DNA from: Taibaiella sp965229095
GTDB lineage: Bacteria; Bacteroidota; Bacteroidia; Chitinophagales; Chitinophagaceae
Length of the DNA stretch: 64,000 bases
Direction of reading: 5' to 3'
Assembly (NCBI GenBank): GCA_965229095.1
Contig: OZ245855.1
Location: 4,526,001 to 4,590,000, forward strand
Shown here: one piece after another, positions 16,317-25,107 of the stretch
Numbering within the stretch: the stretch's first letter is position 1
Layout of the letters: every line of letters starts with the position of its first letter
Translations under genes and position numbers: made by a program
Notes under the pieces: generated by a model
Databases searched by the model: none
The model's input: only the letters and a program-made list of their open reading frames with translations
What the model was told of the DNA's origin: nothing

Positions 16317-17543
16317 ATGATTGAAATAAAAGTACCCCCCGTTGGCGAGTCCATCAGCGAAGTAACACTGGTAAAATGGATCAAAAATGACGGCGACTGG
16401 GTAGACCGTGATGAAATCATCTGCGAGCTGGAATCCGAAAAGGCCACATTTGAACTGAATGCGGAGCAGGCCGGTATTTTACAAACTGTTGCCAAAGAGG
16501 GCGATACTTTGAATATCGGTGATATAGCCTGTAAAATTGATGAGACTGCCGAAAGGCCCGCGTCTGCTGCTCCCAAAGCAGAGGCTCCCAAGGCGGAAGA
16601 GAAAAAAGCGGAAGCGCCTAAGCCGGAAGCTGCTGCGGCCAAACCTGCTGCAGATCCGTCGGTGAAGGCTTCTCCTGTTGCCAATGCGATCATGGCCGAT
16701 AAAAATGTAAAGCCTGATACTGTGAAAGGTACCGGCTCACATGGCCGTATCATGAAAGGCGATGTACTGGCTGCTCTGGAAAACCCGGGACGTACGCCAG
16801 GTAAAGCGCTGTTCAGCAGGGAAAATCGCCCTGAAAAAATGAGCAACCTGCGTAAAACCATTTCCCGCCGCCTGGTGGAAGCCAAGAATACGACAGCCAT
16901 GCTCACTACGTTCAACGAAGTGGACATGACGCGTATCATGGATATACGTAAAACGTACAAGGATAAATTTAAAGAGCAGCACGGCGTCAACTTGGGCTTT
17001 ATGTCCTTCTTTACCAAAGCCTGCTGTATCGCTTTACAGGAATGGCCTGCGGTGAATGCCTATATCGACGGTGAGTCGATCATCTACCACGAATACTGCG
17101 ATATTTCCATTGCGGTATCGGCGCCTAAAGGTCTGGTAGTGCCGGTTATCCGCAACGCGGAAAGCATGGCCATGTTCGAGATCGAACAGAAGGTAATGGA
17201 GCTGGCCGGCAAAGCCCGCGATAATAAGCTGACTGTGGAAGAAATGACGGGTGGCACCTTTACCATTACCAATGGCGGTGTGTTTGGTTCGCTGATGAGT
17301 ACGCCTATTATCAATATACCGCAATCGGCTATACTGGGTATGCATAAGATCCAGGACCGCCCGATGGCGATCAACGGTAAAGTAGAGATCAGGCCAATGA
17401 TGTACCTGGCCCTGAGCTACGATCACCGTATTATCGACGGCCGTGAGTCTGTAGGCTTCCTCGTGAGGGTAAAAGAGCTGCTGGAACACCCCGAGCTGCT
17501 CCTGATCGGCAAAGATCCGGTACAAGCCTTACTTGAATTGTAA
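16317..17543 (+). CDS. odhB: 2-oxoglutarate dehydrogenase E2 (dihydrolipoyl succinyltransferase)
   Basis: The E2 core of the 2-oxoglutarate dehydrogenase complex, transferring succinyl groups to CoA in the TCA cycle. It has 408 residues. The N-terminal lipoyl domain (1-75) has the modified Lys in ESEKATFE. An Ala/Pro/Glu/Lys linker (about 82-118) and the peripheral E3-binding domain (about 120-155, SPVANAIMADKNV...GRIMKGDV) follow. The catalytic acetyltransferase-type domain (about 175-408) carries the active-site motif DHRIIDGRESV. The gene stands alone; the E1 gene, usually adjacent, is not in the window. Confidence 0.95.
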   Translation: MIEIKVPPVGESISEVTLVKWIKNDGDWVDRDEIICELESEKATFELNAEQAGILQTVAKEGDTLNIGDIACKIDETAERPASAAPKAEAPKAEEKKAEAPKPEAAAAKPAADPSVKASPVANAIMADKNVKPDTVKGTGSHGRIMKGDVLAALENPGRTPGKALFSRENRPEKMSNLRKTISRRLVEAKNTTAMLTTFNEVDMTRIMDIRKTYKDKFKEQHGVNLGFMSFFTKACCIALQEWPAVNAYIDGESIIYHEYCDISIAVSAPKGLVVPVIRNAESMAMFEIEQKVMELAGKARDNKLTVEEMTGGTFTITNGGVFGSLMSTPIINIPQSAILGMHKIQDRPMAINGKVEIRPMMYLALSYDHRIIDGRESVGFLVRVKELLEHPELLLIGKDPVQALLEL

Positions 17544-17563
17544 TACAAAACAGAAAATAAATA

Positions 17564-17599
17564 AGCAGAACAGGCCACCGGTAGGTGGCCTGTTCTGCT
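17564..17599 (+). terminator. Terminator after odhB
   Basis: Perfect 16-bp stem (17564-17579 with 17584-17599) followed by a pyrimidine-rich stretch. Confidence 0.85.
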
Positions 17600-17692
17600 T
17601 TCAAAAGATCGGGAATATCCAGTGTCAGCGTTTCTTTAGGATCGTTGGCATTAAGACGCCTGGGTATATCGTCAAGCGCCTTGTTCTCCTTA

Positions 17693-17724
17693 AACTTGCC
17701 GGGCTTTTCGGGGCCCGGCAAGTT
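17693..17724 (-). terminator. Hairpin after the first T9SS adhesin-like gene
   Basis: A 12-bp perfect stem (17693-17704 with 17713-17724), downstream of the minus-strand gene that ends at 17765. T tract weak. Confidence 0.55.
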
Positions 17725-17764
17725 GCTCGGCACGGGAGGGCTATGGGGCCATTGTATCGAAATA

Positions 17765-19729
17765 CTATTTAAGGATTTCAAGTTTGCGGATCACGAAGCC
17801 TTTATCGGTCAGTATCCTTACGGTATAAATGCCGGAGGCCAGGTGCGATACCGTAAAGTGATGCTTGACGGCGTTGTCGGCTTTCTGTTGATACACCAGG
17901 GTACCCAAGGTACTGAATACCATTACCTGCTCCATTTTCAGGTTTTTGCTTTTGTTGTCTATAGTAATGTAATCCCTGGATGGATTGGGGTATAGAGCGA
18001 CATCTGCGGCGTCTTTATTTAAGGTAACAATACCGGTAACCAGGTCTACATTGATGGGGAGACTGATGGTAAAGTTACCACAACCGTTATACACCTTCAG
18101 GCTGACTTCGTAATGGCCGCCTGCGGTATAGATATGCATCGGGTTGACCTGTGTACTTAATGGGCTGCCGTCGCCAAAATCCCATTCATAGGAATTGACA
18201 TGAGTAGGATTGAGCGGCGAGAACTGCACTTTGCCCAGGTTTTCGTAGAATAAGGGGATAAAATTGAAACCTTCTACCCTGGGTGAAGGCAGGTAAGCGA
18301 TGTGCTTATCTTCTGTATTGACGCAATTGTAAGGTGTAGTGACGGTAACGGTATAGGTGCCGGAATCGCTTACTGCTATAGTTTGTGTAGTGTCGTTGGT
18401 ATTCCAGAGGTAGCTATAACCGGGATTACCTGCATTCAGTACGATCTGGGCGCCGTTACAGATACTGGTGTCGTTGCCCAATGCCGCTACAGGTAAGGGT
18501 CTTATGACTACATTGGTGCTGCTGTTGATAATACAGCCGTTAACGCTTTTTACTTGCGCAGTATATGTGCCGGCATTGGTTACATTGATAAACTGTGTGG
18601 TGGCATTGCCGGGCGTCCAGTGAAAGGTGCTGCCTGTATTGCCTGCATTCAGGGAGGCTGTCGAGCCCGCACAGAGGTTGGTGGTGGCAGGCAGGTTGTT
18701 GACCGGCACCACACCTGCAGTAATATTTACGGCATCGGAATTGGCGCAGCCATTGGCGGCGGTCACCAGTACGGAATAGGTGCCTGCTGCGCTTACATTG
18801 ATACTTTGCGTAGTGGCGCCGGTATTCCAGGCATAGGTAGCGCCAGGATTGCCGGCATTAAAAGTATACGTAATGCCGGGGCATATGGTCGTATCGTTGC
18901 CTAAATTCACTGAGGGTAATGGCTTAACCGTAGCCACCACGGTTTGCCTGGCGCTTTCGCAGCCGGAGCCTTTATGGTAATATACGGTGCCATTAAATAC
19001 CCGGGGATTGTTGTTACCGGTAAAAACACCGCAAAGGCCGGAGCCGCAATTCAGGGTCAGGTCGGCATTGGTATAAGTCAGGTTGGTGCTGTTGCCATCG
19101 GTATAGCCGTTAGACATATTGGCTATATAGACCGCATACAGTGTACCGGCTGTCATGGCAAGCCCCGTACCCACGTTTATTTTGGCCATAGAGCCACTGG
19201 TGGTGGTTATCGTTGTGGAACCCAGCGTGGTCCAGGCCGATGCATTGGTTTCGAAACCGGCATAGGTACCGGTCTTATAATAGACGGTAACGGTAGTGGT
19301 CTGGCTGGAGTTGGAAAGATTAAGGAAGCTGTCGACGGTAATATTTACGGTAGGTGTAATGTTGAACATAACGCCGCCGGAGCAGCCATTGCCACCACCG
19401 GTCAGCGTCGCAATGCTGGCGTTGGTAATGGTACTGCCGGTAGTTGCAGCGGCAACATAGTAATTGGTAGTAGCGCTGATGGAAGGTGTGGTAAAAGTAC
19501 CGCCGGTACCTAATGGGCTGCCACCGGTACTGTTGGCATACCAGTTAATCACCCCACCGGATGCCGTAGCTTTCAACTCTACAGGGCCGGGTCCGCACCT
19601 GTTGCTGTCCTTCTTGGATAAAATTACTGGGGGGGTACACTGTGCTATGGCCCTACCCGGGGCAAGCATATCTCCTAACAGGAGCAAAAACGGGAATGTA
19701 AAAAGTGCATTTCGTAAAAATACCTTCAT
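17765..19729 (-). CDS. T9SS-secreted adhesin-like protein with PKD domain (paralog 1)
   Basis: A 654-residue secreted protein. The start at 19729 gives a clean signal peptide (MKVFLRNALFTFPFLLLL...AIAQ); the longer frame to 19801 would put 24 extra residues before it. It then has an Ig-like domain with CGPGPVELKATASGG (about 35-75), a beta-rich region, and three repeats of a GNDTTICPG...GYWNTGATTQ-like Ig module (roughly 275-485). A PKD domain with YEWDFGDGSP (about 525) and a type A T9SS sorting domain (about 575-654, LYPNPSRDYITIDN...GIYTVRILTDKGF) follow. It should be exported and attached to the cell surface. It is a tandem paralog of the next gene, identical over an 83-bp run. Confidence 0.85.
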   Translation of the reverse strand: MKVFLRNALFTFPFLLLLGDMLAPGRAIAQCTPPVILSKKDSNRCGPGPVELKATASGGVINWYANSTGGSPLGTGGTFTTPSISATTNYYVAAATTGSTITNASIATLTGGGNGCSGGVMFNITPTVNITVDSFLNLSNSSQTTTVTVYYKTGTYAGFETNASAWTTLGSTTITTTSGSMAKINVGTGLAMTAGTLYAVYIANMSNGYTDGNSTNLTYTNADLTLNCGSGLCGVFTGNNNPRVFNGTVYYHKGSGCESARQTVVATVKPLPSVNLGNDTTICPGITYTFNAGNPGATYAWNTGATTQSINVSAAGTYSVLVTAANGCANSDAVNITAGVVPVNNLPATTNLCAGSTASLNAGNTGSTFHWTPGNATTQFINVTNAGTYTAQVKSVNGCIINSSTNVVIRPLPVAALGNDTSICNGAQIVLNAGNPGYSYLWNTNDTTQTIAVSDSGTYTVTVTTPYNCVNTEDKHIAYLPSPRVEGFNFIPLFYENLGKVQFSPLNPTHVNSYEWDFGDGSPLSTQVNPMHIYTAGGHYEVSLKVYNGCGNFTISLPINVDLVTGIVTLNKDAADVALYPNPSRDYITIDNKSKNLKMEQVMVFSTLGTLVYQQKADNAVKHHFTVSHLASGIYTVRILTDKGFVIRKLEILK

Positions 19730-19776
19730 AGTAAAAAGATGAATTGGGTTAACAAAGTATTTGGTTACAATTGGTC

Positions 19777-19797
19777 CTACATGTTCATGTAAAAATA
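19777..19797 (-). promoter_or_regulatory. Shared upstream element, copy 1
   Basis: A 21-bp sequence, plus-strand CTACATGTTCATG then TAAAAATA, that contains the inverted repeat ACATG-TT-CATGT. The identical 21 bp occurs upstream of the paralog at 21930-21950. It begins 48 nt before the ATG, so it probably is a promoter-proximal operator. Confidence 0.6.
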
Positions 19798-19835
19798 ACA
19801 AAAGAATTTTTATATTTTAATTTCTTAACAAATTA

Positions 19836-19881
19836 GGCATCAAAAAGAAAGCTACCCGAGGGTAGCTTTCTTTTTGATGCC
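19836..19881. terminator. Long terminator hairpin between the two T9SS paralogs
   Basis: A 22-bp perfect inverted repeat (19836-19857 with 19860-19881), with A/T runs in the stem. It ends transcription of the paralog at 19911-21889. Confidence 0.85.
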
Positions 19882-19910
19882 TGAAAACAGGATGAGAAGA
19901 GGTTTGTCTT

Positions 19911-21889
19911 TTATTTAACCACTTCAAATTTCCGGATCACAAACCCTTGATTGGTCAGTATTCTCACCGTGTACATGCCGGCAGCCAGGCGCGCAACCGA
20001 TATCTGGTGTTTGTTGGCACTGCTGGCCTGTTGGTTATAGACCACAGCGCCCAGCATATTGAATACCATTACCTCTTCCATCCTGATCTTATCGCTTTTG
20101 TTGTCGATAGTAATATATTCCCTGGAAGGATTGGGATATAAAGCGACATCGGCTACGTCTTTGTCCAGCTTAACGATACCGGTAACGATATCCACATTGA
20201 TGGGGAGACTGATGGTAAAGTTACCACAACCGTTATACACCTTCAGGCTGACTTCGTAATGGCCGCCTGCGGTATAAACGTGCATCGGGTTGATCTGGGT
20301 GCTGACAGGGCTGCCGTCGCCGAAGTTCCATTCGTAGGAATTGACATGGGTAGGGTTGAGCGGCGAGAATTGTACCTTGCCCAGGTTTTCATAAAACAAA
20401 GGAATGAAATTGAAGCCCTCTACCCGCGGCGAAGGCAGGTAGGCCACATGCTGGTCTTCTGTGTGCACACAATTATAAGGAGTGGTTACGGTTACGGTAT
20501 AGGTACCGGAATCGGTAATGGCGATGGTTTGCGTAGTGGCATTGGTATTCCAGAGATAGCTATAGCCGGGATTGCCCGCATTCAGTACAATCTGGTCGCC
20601 TTCGCAGATACTGGTATCATTACCCAATGCCGCTACGGGCAAAGGCCTGATCACTACATTGGTGCTGCTGTTGATAATACAACCGTTAACGCTTTTTATT
20701 CTTACCGAGTAAGTACCGGCTGTAGTTACATTAATAAACTGTGTAGCGGCATTGCCGGGCGTCCAAAGAAAAGTACTGCCTGTATTGCCTGCATTCAGCG
20801 AAGCGGTTTGTCCAGCACACAGATCAGTAGTAGCCGGCAGGTTGTTTACAGGGGCTATACCGGGAGCTATATTAATAGCGTCGGAGGCGGTACAGCCATT
20901 GGCCGCCGTAACCAATACCGAATACGTACCGGCGTTGCCGGTGGTAATGCTTTGGGTAGTGGCGCCGGTGTTCCAGGCATAAGTGGCGCCCGGATTGCCT
21001 GCATTAAAGGTATAGGAAATGCCGGGACATATAGTAGTATCGTTACCGATATTGACGGTAGGCGCGGTTTTAACTGTAGCTACTACTGCCTGGCGGGTGC
21101 TTTCGCAAGTGGTACCAATAACCCAGTTGAAGAAATAATAGTACAGGTCGGAGGTTACACCCGAAGGCCAGTTGGCATTGGTAATGGATACCACGCCGGG
21201 CAGGGTGAAGGGATAAGCATACGGGATATAGGGAGAACCGTTAAAGCCATTAAAGATCACCGATGAAAAGCCGGTATAGCTTATGATAGCCAGTTTGTAG
21301 CCGGTACCTATCGGCACGGCAAAGTTGAGGTTCGCGGTGTAAGGGGTCAAGGTAGTGGTCTGGTTGGTGCCGGTTACATTGAAGGTGCTTTGCTGCAATA
21401 CGGTATTGGCCGAGTTGAGCAATCCTATGGTAACGGTACCCGCAGTACTGGTGGTAGCATTGGGATAGATATCTACGGAGTTCAGGGTAAAGGCGCTTAT
21501 GGCATTGAAGCTGAGACTAAAGTTGGCGCCGGTACCAAAGCCCGAAGTATAACCTGTAGTGGGGGCGGCCAGGCCTACATTGCCCGAAGGGCCGCTACCC
21601 GTAGCCGCTGCCGATACATAATAGGTAGTCGTGCTGCTGATAGAAGGCGTTGTAAAGGTATTGCCGGTGGCCAGGGCCGCACCGCCTGTTGCAGCAGCAT
21701 ACCATTTCAGTACGCCACCTGCTGAAGCTGTGCCCTCCAGTACTACCGTTCCCGCGCCGCAACGGCTACTGTCTTTCTTGGTAAGGACCGTCGGAGGAAT
21801 TGTGCCAGGACTTTGCCGGGTGTAAGCAACCCGGATAAGGGCAGGCAGAGCAACAAGGAAAAAATAGAACGGTGTAAGTTTATTTTCAT
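19911..21889 (-). pseudogene. T9SS adhesin-like paralog 2, frameshifted after its signal peptide
   Basis: The ATG at 21889 opens a signal peptide (MKINLHRSIFSLLLCL...VLAQ) that aligns with the paralog's. The mature protein continues in another frame: after GCACAATTCC near 21798-21805 the reading must shift by one base to give PPTVLTKKDSSRCGAGTVVLEG, matching PPVILSKKDSNRCGPGPVEL in the paralog. One missing A in that short A run explains it. Beyond the shift the frame is open to 19911, with Ig-like modules, PKD (YEWNFGDGSP) and a type A T9SS sorting domain. A frame starting at an internal TTG (21422) would lack any signal peptide. It is either a true frameshift or an assembly error. Confidence 0.8.
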
Positions 21890-21929
21890 TGAGACAATGG
21901 ATTTTTAAATGAACTGGTTAAAGATTACA

Positions 21930-21950
21930 CTACATGTTCATGTAAAAATA
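21930..21950 (-). promoter_or_regulatory. Shared upstream element, copy 2
   Basis: The same 21 bp as at 19777-19797, including ACATG-TT-CATGT, here 41 nt before the ATG at 21889. It suggests common regulation of the two paralogs, or duplication that included the promoter. Confidence 0.6.
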
Positions 21951-21978
21951 GAAAAAAAACGGGGATGTCCAATAGTTA

Positions 21979-22015
21979 GTTAACAGGCAAGCCGGAGACC
22001 GGCTTGCCTGTTAAC
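21979..22015. terminator. Terminator after the DUF58 gene
   Basis: A 17-bp perfect stem (21979-21995 with 21999-22015), just past the stop of the minus-strand gene that ends at 22035. Confidence 0.8.
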
Positions 22016-22034
22016 TACACATATTTTTCGTCGA

Positions 22035-23417
22035 TTATAAACGCGCGACCGTTACCTGGCTGTTCTGCAGGGCCTGTTCTATTTCTTTTTCGCGTTTACC
22101 TAGCTGCAGTCGGAGCGGGGTCAGCAGCCAGCGGGTCCTGATACGCTTGAGGCGGTCTTCCGGCGTCAGGACAAAAATACGTTTCAGCCAATTCCAGGGG
22201 AGGAAGGTACGGAACGTATCCGACAGCTTTACATAATACACCACAGTATCGCCGCTGCATTGTTCGAGCAGGGTTTTTACCTCGCCGGGTTCGTTAAGCG
22301 AAGAAATGCAAAGCACGGAGCCATAACGGGGTTCAAAATAACCGGTAAGTTCCCGGTCGCCCTGCCAGGCGCTGTTACTGATCACGCGCTGTACAAAAGC
22401 TTTCCCGTTAAACTGTTCCGGAACCTGTAATTGCTGATCGGGAATAAATTTTACTTCCCATTCCTTATCGGCCAGGGTTTCATACACGGTCCATACCCTT
22501 TCCTTATAATAGTTCAGCATTTCGGCCGCAAAATCGTTGCCTTTTCTAGCCGGCTTCAGGTCGGTATAAAAACTGGCGTAGAAATAGACATGCGATGCAT
22601 AAGGATCAAATATTTCCGGGACACGCACGACCAGTTCCCTGCTTTTGGCATATACTTTCCATACAATACGGCGTACGTCGTCGCCACTTTCAAAGCCTTT
22701 ATAGTTAAGGTATTCTCCCTCTACTTTCCGCAACTGGTCGATGCGGGTATCGGTTTGCTCCGTTTTACGGGGCAGGGCATCCCGGTTGTCTATGTCTACC
22801 TGGCCGGGCGCCTGGTAAAAATGCCCCTTGATACCCTGGCCTACGGGAAGGGAAAACAACTGGAGCATATCTTCAAAATAAATAACGCCGCCTTTTACGG
22901 CATATTCCTTGATGTCGGGAAGCTGCAGCATGCTTTTTCCCGATACGCCTTCCCGCCAGAACTGTTGCGCCTTGCGGCGGTTGGAAGCCAGGGTAAACTT
23001 ATCGGTCATTTTATAATCATCATAAAACAGCCTTCCTTTGATAAAACCCAGGAAAGGACGCCTGGCTTTCTTCAGTAAAGTCTCCATCCAGAGGCCCTTG
23101 CGCTTATCGGCCGGTTTGAAGTCGAACTCCAATTGGTAATGATTAGGGCCAGCCTGCAGCCATATATAGTAGAGCCAGCATACAAAGGTGGTAAGTACCG
23201 AGAAGGCGATGAGGGCTACGACAAACCACAATGCCGTGCTGCCCATCAGCAGGATCAATGGCCGGAAAGAGGACAATTCTTCCCCTTTTACCGCTGCGTC
23301 GGGCTTAATGACCCGGAAACACAGCCATAACGCTATCGCTGTAACAAAAGCATTGGGCGTCAGAGGAAAGTACTGAAGATAATAGCGTAACCGGTTCCGG
23401 AGATTTTTCCACTTCAT
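22035..23417 (-). CDS. DUF58-like membrane protein
   Basis: A 460-residue protein with two N-terminal membrane helices (about 22-38 and 52-85). A cytoplasmic region then carries the DUF58 signature in divergent form: EGEYLNYKGFESGDDVRRIVWKVYAKSRELVVR, where GDDVRRI.W is the conserved block (about residues 240-265). DUF58 proteins usually lie beside MoxR ATPases and VWA-domain proteins; here the gene stands alone between terminators. The function of the family is unclear (envelope or stress roles proposed). Confidence 0.7.
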   Translation of the reverse strand: MKWKNLRNRLRYYLQYFPLTPNAFVTAIALWLCFRVIKPDAAVKGEELSSFRPLILLMGSTALWFVVALIAFSVLTTFVCWLYYIWLQAGPNHYQLEFDFKPADKRKGLWMETLLKKARRPFLGFIKGRLFYDDYKMTDKFTLASNRRKAQQFWREGVSGKSMLQLPDIKEYAVKGGVIYFEDMLQLFSLPVGQGIKGHFYQAPGQVDIDNRDALPRKTEQTDTRIDQLRKVEGEYLNYKGFESGDDVRRIVWKVYAKSRELVVRVPEIFDPYASHVYFYASFYTDLKPARKGNDFAAEMLNYYKERVWTVYETLADKEWEVKFIPDQQLQVPEQFNGKAFVQRVISNSAWQGDRELTGYFEPRYGSVLCISSLNEPGEVKTLLEQCSGDTVVYYVKLSDTFRTFLPWNWLKRIFVLTPEDRLKRIRTRWLLTPLRLQLGKREKEIEQALQNSQVTVARL

Positions 23418-23669
23418 AAGGAGCGGGAAAGTTACGGATTAATTAAATATCGCCTTTGCTCCCGCCTGTCAATAATTTCCCAAATACCGCATCCGTTTTA
23501 TACCTGTTAATCAAAGCAATATTCAAAAAAACTCCTTTTTAAAAGGTATAAATAATTTCAATAATATTTTTTGCTCCGGTTTACGCAAAACATTACGAAC
23601 TTCGCCGACTGTTTTTAAGGGAAAACGGAACGATCAGAATAATTAATCCGCTATAGGGAAAACAAATCA

Positions 23670-23687
23670 ATTAAACGTTTGTTTAAT
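23670..23687 (+). promoter_or_regulatory. Palindromic operator, site A of the putative lipid regulon
   Basis: ATTAAACGTTTGTTTAAT: perfect 7-bp arms ATTAAAC and GTTTAAT around a 4-bp spacer. The central TTTG serves as a -33 box, 19 nt before the TAATTTTG -7 box at 23701. Near-identical sites lie at 40511, 43360 and 54183, each before a lipid gene. The size and symmetry fit a TetR-type regulator (inferred). Confidence 0.8.
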
Positions 23688-23700
23688 TTCTGGAATTGGC

Positions 23701-23708
23701 TAATTTTG
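23701..23708 (+). promoter_or_regulatory. -7 promoter box of the 23.7-26.7 kb lipid operon
   Basis: TAATTTTG. It excludes the TTG start at 23696 and points to the ATG at 23738, which has AAGGAG just before it (one base apart). Confidence 0.7.
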
Positions 23709-23737
23709 CAGCCAAACAGGGCACAATTTTAAGGAGT

Positions 23738-25066
23738 ATGAGTGATGTTTCTTTCAGGGATAAAGCGCAAAAAGGTATTTATAAGGTTATTAATCCTTTT
23801 GTCCGCTTTCTGATAAAGCTTGGGCTTACGCCCAATGCGGTAACAACAATAGGTTTGTTGCTGAACATCGGTGTTGCGGTTATTTTTATTATCGGGGCCG
23901 AGAAAGGTAACAGGGGCGAGCTGGGTTATGTGGGATGGGCAGGAGGGCTTATCCTTTTTGCAGGTTTATTCGACATGCTGGATGGCCAGGTGGCCCGCCT
24001 GGGTAAAATGTCTTCGACCTTTGGCGCCTTGTACGATTCCGTACTGGACCGTTACAGCGAGCTGGTATTGTTCCTGGGTATCTGTTATTACCTGATATCC
24101 CACCACTATTTCCTGAGTTCGCTTTTTGCTTTTATTGCCATGATCGGTTCGATGATGGTGAGCTATACCCGTGCCCGCAGCGAAGGGCTCGGTATCCAGA
24201 ATAAGGGCGGCCTGATGCAAAGGCCCGAGCGTGTGATCCTGATCGCCGTATCGGCCATAGCTACCGGTGTAGCCGCTGCTTTTGTGGAAGGAGATGGCAA
24301 GGTGTTTATACCAGGTATCCGATTTCACGTATTTGAGTTAATGAGTATTTTTACAATTCCAATAGCAATAATGGCCATTTTAACCAATATCACGGCATTT
24401 AAGCGACTTGCCGATGCCAAGAAAGCCCTTGATAAGATCGATGCGGAGCAGAAAGCCAAGGGAGGGATATCTTCTTCCAACGTGGCAGCTGTGCTGATGC
24501 TTGTTTCCGTATTGTACACTGCCAAAGCCGAGGCCCGGAAAAATCTGGACGATGGCAAGCCTACTTTTACCGAAGCAGTAGATACGTTCCCTGTTCCCAA
24601 GTTCAACAGCAAGACCCAGTTCTATGTACAGCGTACGCCCAATACCAATACCATTATGTATGAGTTGAACCTGAAAAACGGGGAACTGAACGATGATAAC
24701 CCCATACATGTTTACTGGATCAGGTATGCGGAAGACGGCAAAACACAGGAATTATCGTATATTCAGCGTAAATTTGCCTACGGCGTAAAAGTGACCAAGC
24801 TTGCTGAAGAAAAATTTAAACTCCTTTTCGCCGCTTACGACAAAATACCCTTCTATCTTATGAAATCTACCGCCGGCATCTACCACACCTATGTGGAGCT
24901 GGATGGTAAAATGGTAGTATTGAAAAGGCTGTATATCCGTATCGATCCGGGCGGTACCTTCTGGTCGCCTAATGTGAAATATGTGGAGTTCAAAGGTACC
25001 GAAGTGCCTTCGGGGAAAGAGGTCGTAAAGCGGATCAACCCGAAATGGAAGCCGCCCAAGCAGTAG
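23738..25066 (+). CDS. CDP-alcohol phosphatidyltransferase fused to a DUF4833 domain; probable phosphatidylinositol-phosphate synthase
   Basis: A 442-residue fusion. The N-terminal half is an inner-membrane CDP-alcohol phosphotransferase with the full motif D79xxD82G83xxA86R87x8G96xxxD100xxxD104. It would join a CDP-lipid to an alcohol, most plausibly myo-inositol-1-phosphate, given the inositol-phosphate synthase in the same putative regulon. After about residue 245 comes a second signal-like hydrophobic stretch (VAAVLMLVSVLYTAKAEA, about 262-280). A DUF4833-type beta domain then follows, predicted periplasmic (about 290-442). The internal signal suggests that two once-separate genes were fused. 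First gene of a three-gene operon behind operator A. The substrate is inferred from context. Confidence 0.85.
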   Translation: MSDVSFRDKAQKGIYKVINPFVRFLIKLGLTPNAVTTIGLLLNIGVAVIFIIGAEKGNRGELGYVGWAGGLILFAGLFDMLDGQVARLGKMSSTFGALYDSVLDRYSELVLFLGICYYLISHHYFLSSLFAFIAMIGSMMVSYTRARSEGLGIQNKGGLMQRPERVILIAVSAIATGVAAAFVEGDGKVFIPGIRFHVFELMSIFTIPIAIMAILTNITAFKRLADAKKALDKIDAEQKAKGGISSSNVAAVLMLVSVLYTAKAEARKNLDDGKPTFTEAVDTFPVPKFNSKTQFYVQRTPNTNTIMYELNLKNGELNDDNPIHVYWIRYAEDGKTQELSYIQRKFAYGVKVTKLAEEKFKLLFAAYDKIPFYLMKSTAGIYHTYVELDGKMVVLKRLYIRIDPGGTFWSPNVKYVEFKGTEVPSGKEVVKRINPKWKPPKQ

Positions 25067-25107
25067 CGTTGTCTGCTATGTAAGGTTATTTGAAAAAACA
25101 CAAATCA

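Noticed and set aside
17434..17781. Minus-strand frame with protein-like stretch KFKENKALDDIPRRLNAND
   Set aside because: It runs across the odhB terminator into the antisense of odhB. The middle part may be an ORF relic, but there is no start, promoter or recognisable family.
20259..21266. Long plus-strand frame opposite the second T9SS paralog
   Set aside because: It is a shadow of the repeated Ig/PKD modules. Similar shadows occur opposite the first paralog.
23696..23737. TTG start 42 bp upstream of the CDP-alcohol phosphotransferase ATG
   Set aside because: It lies before the -7 box TAATTTTG, so it would not be on the transcript.
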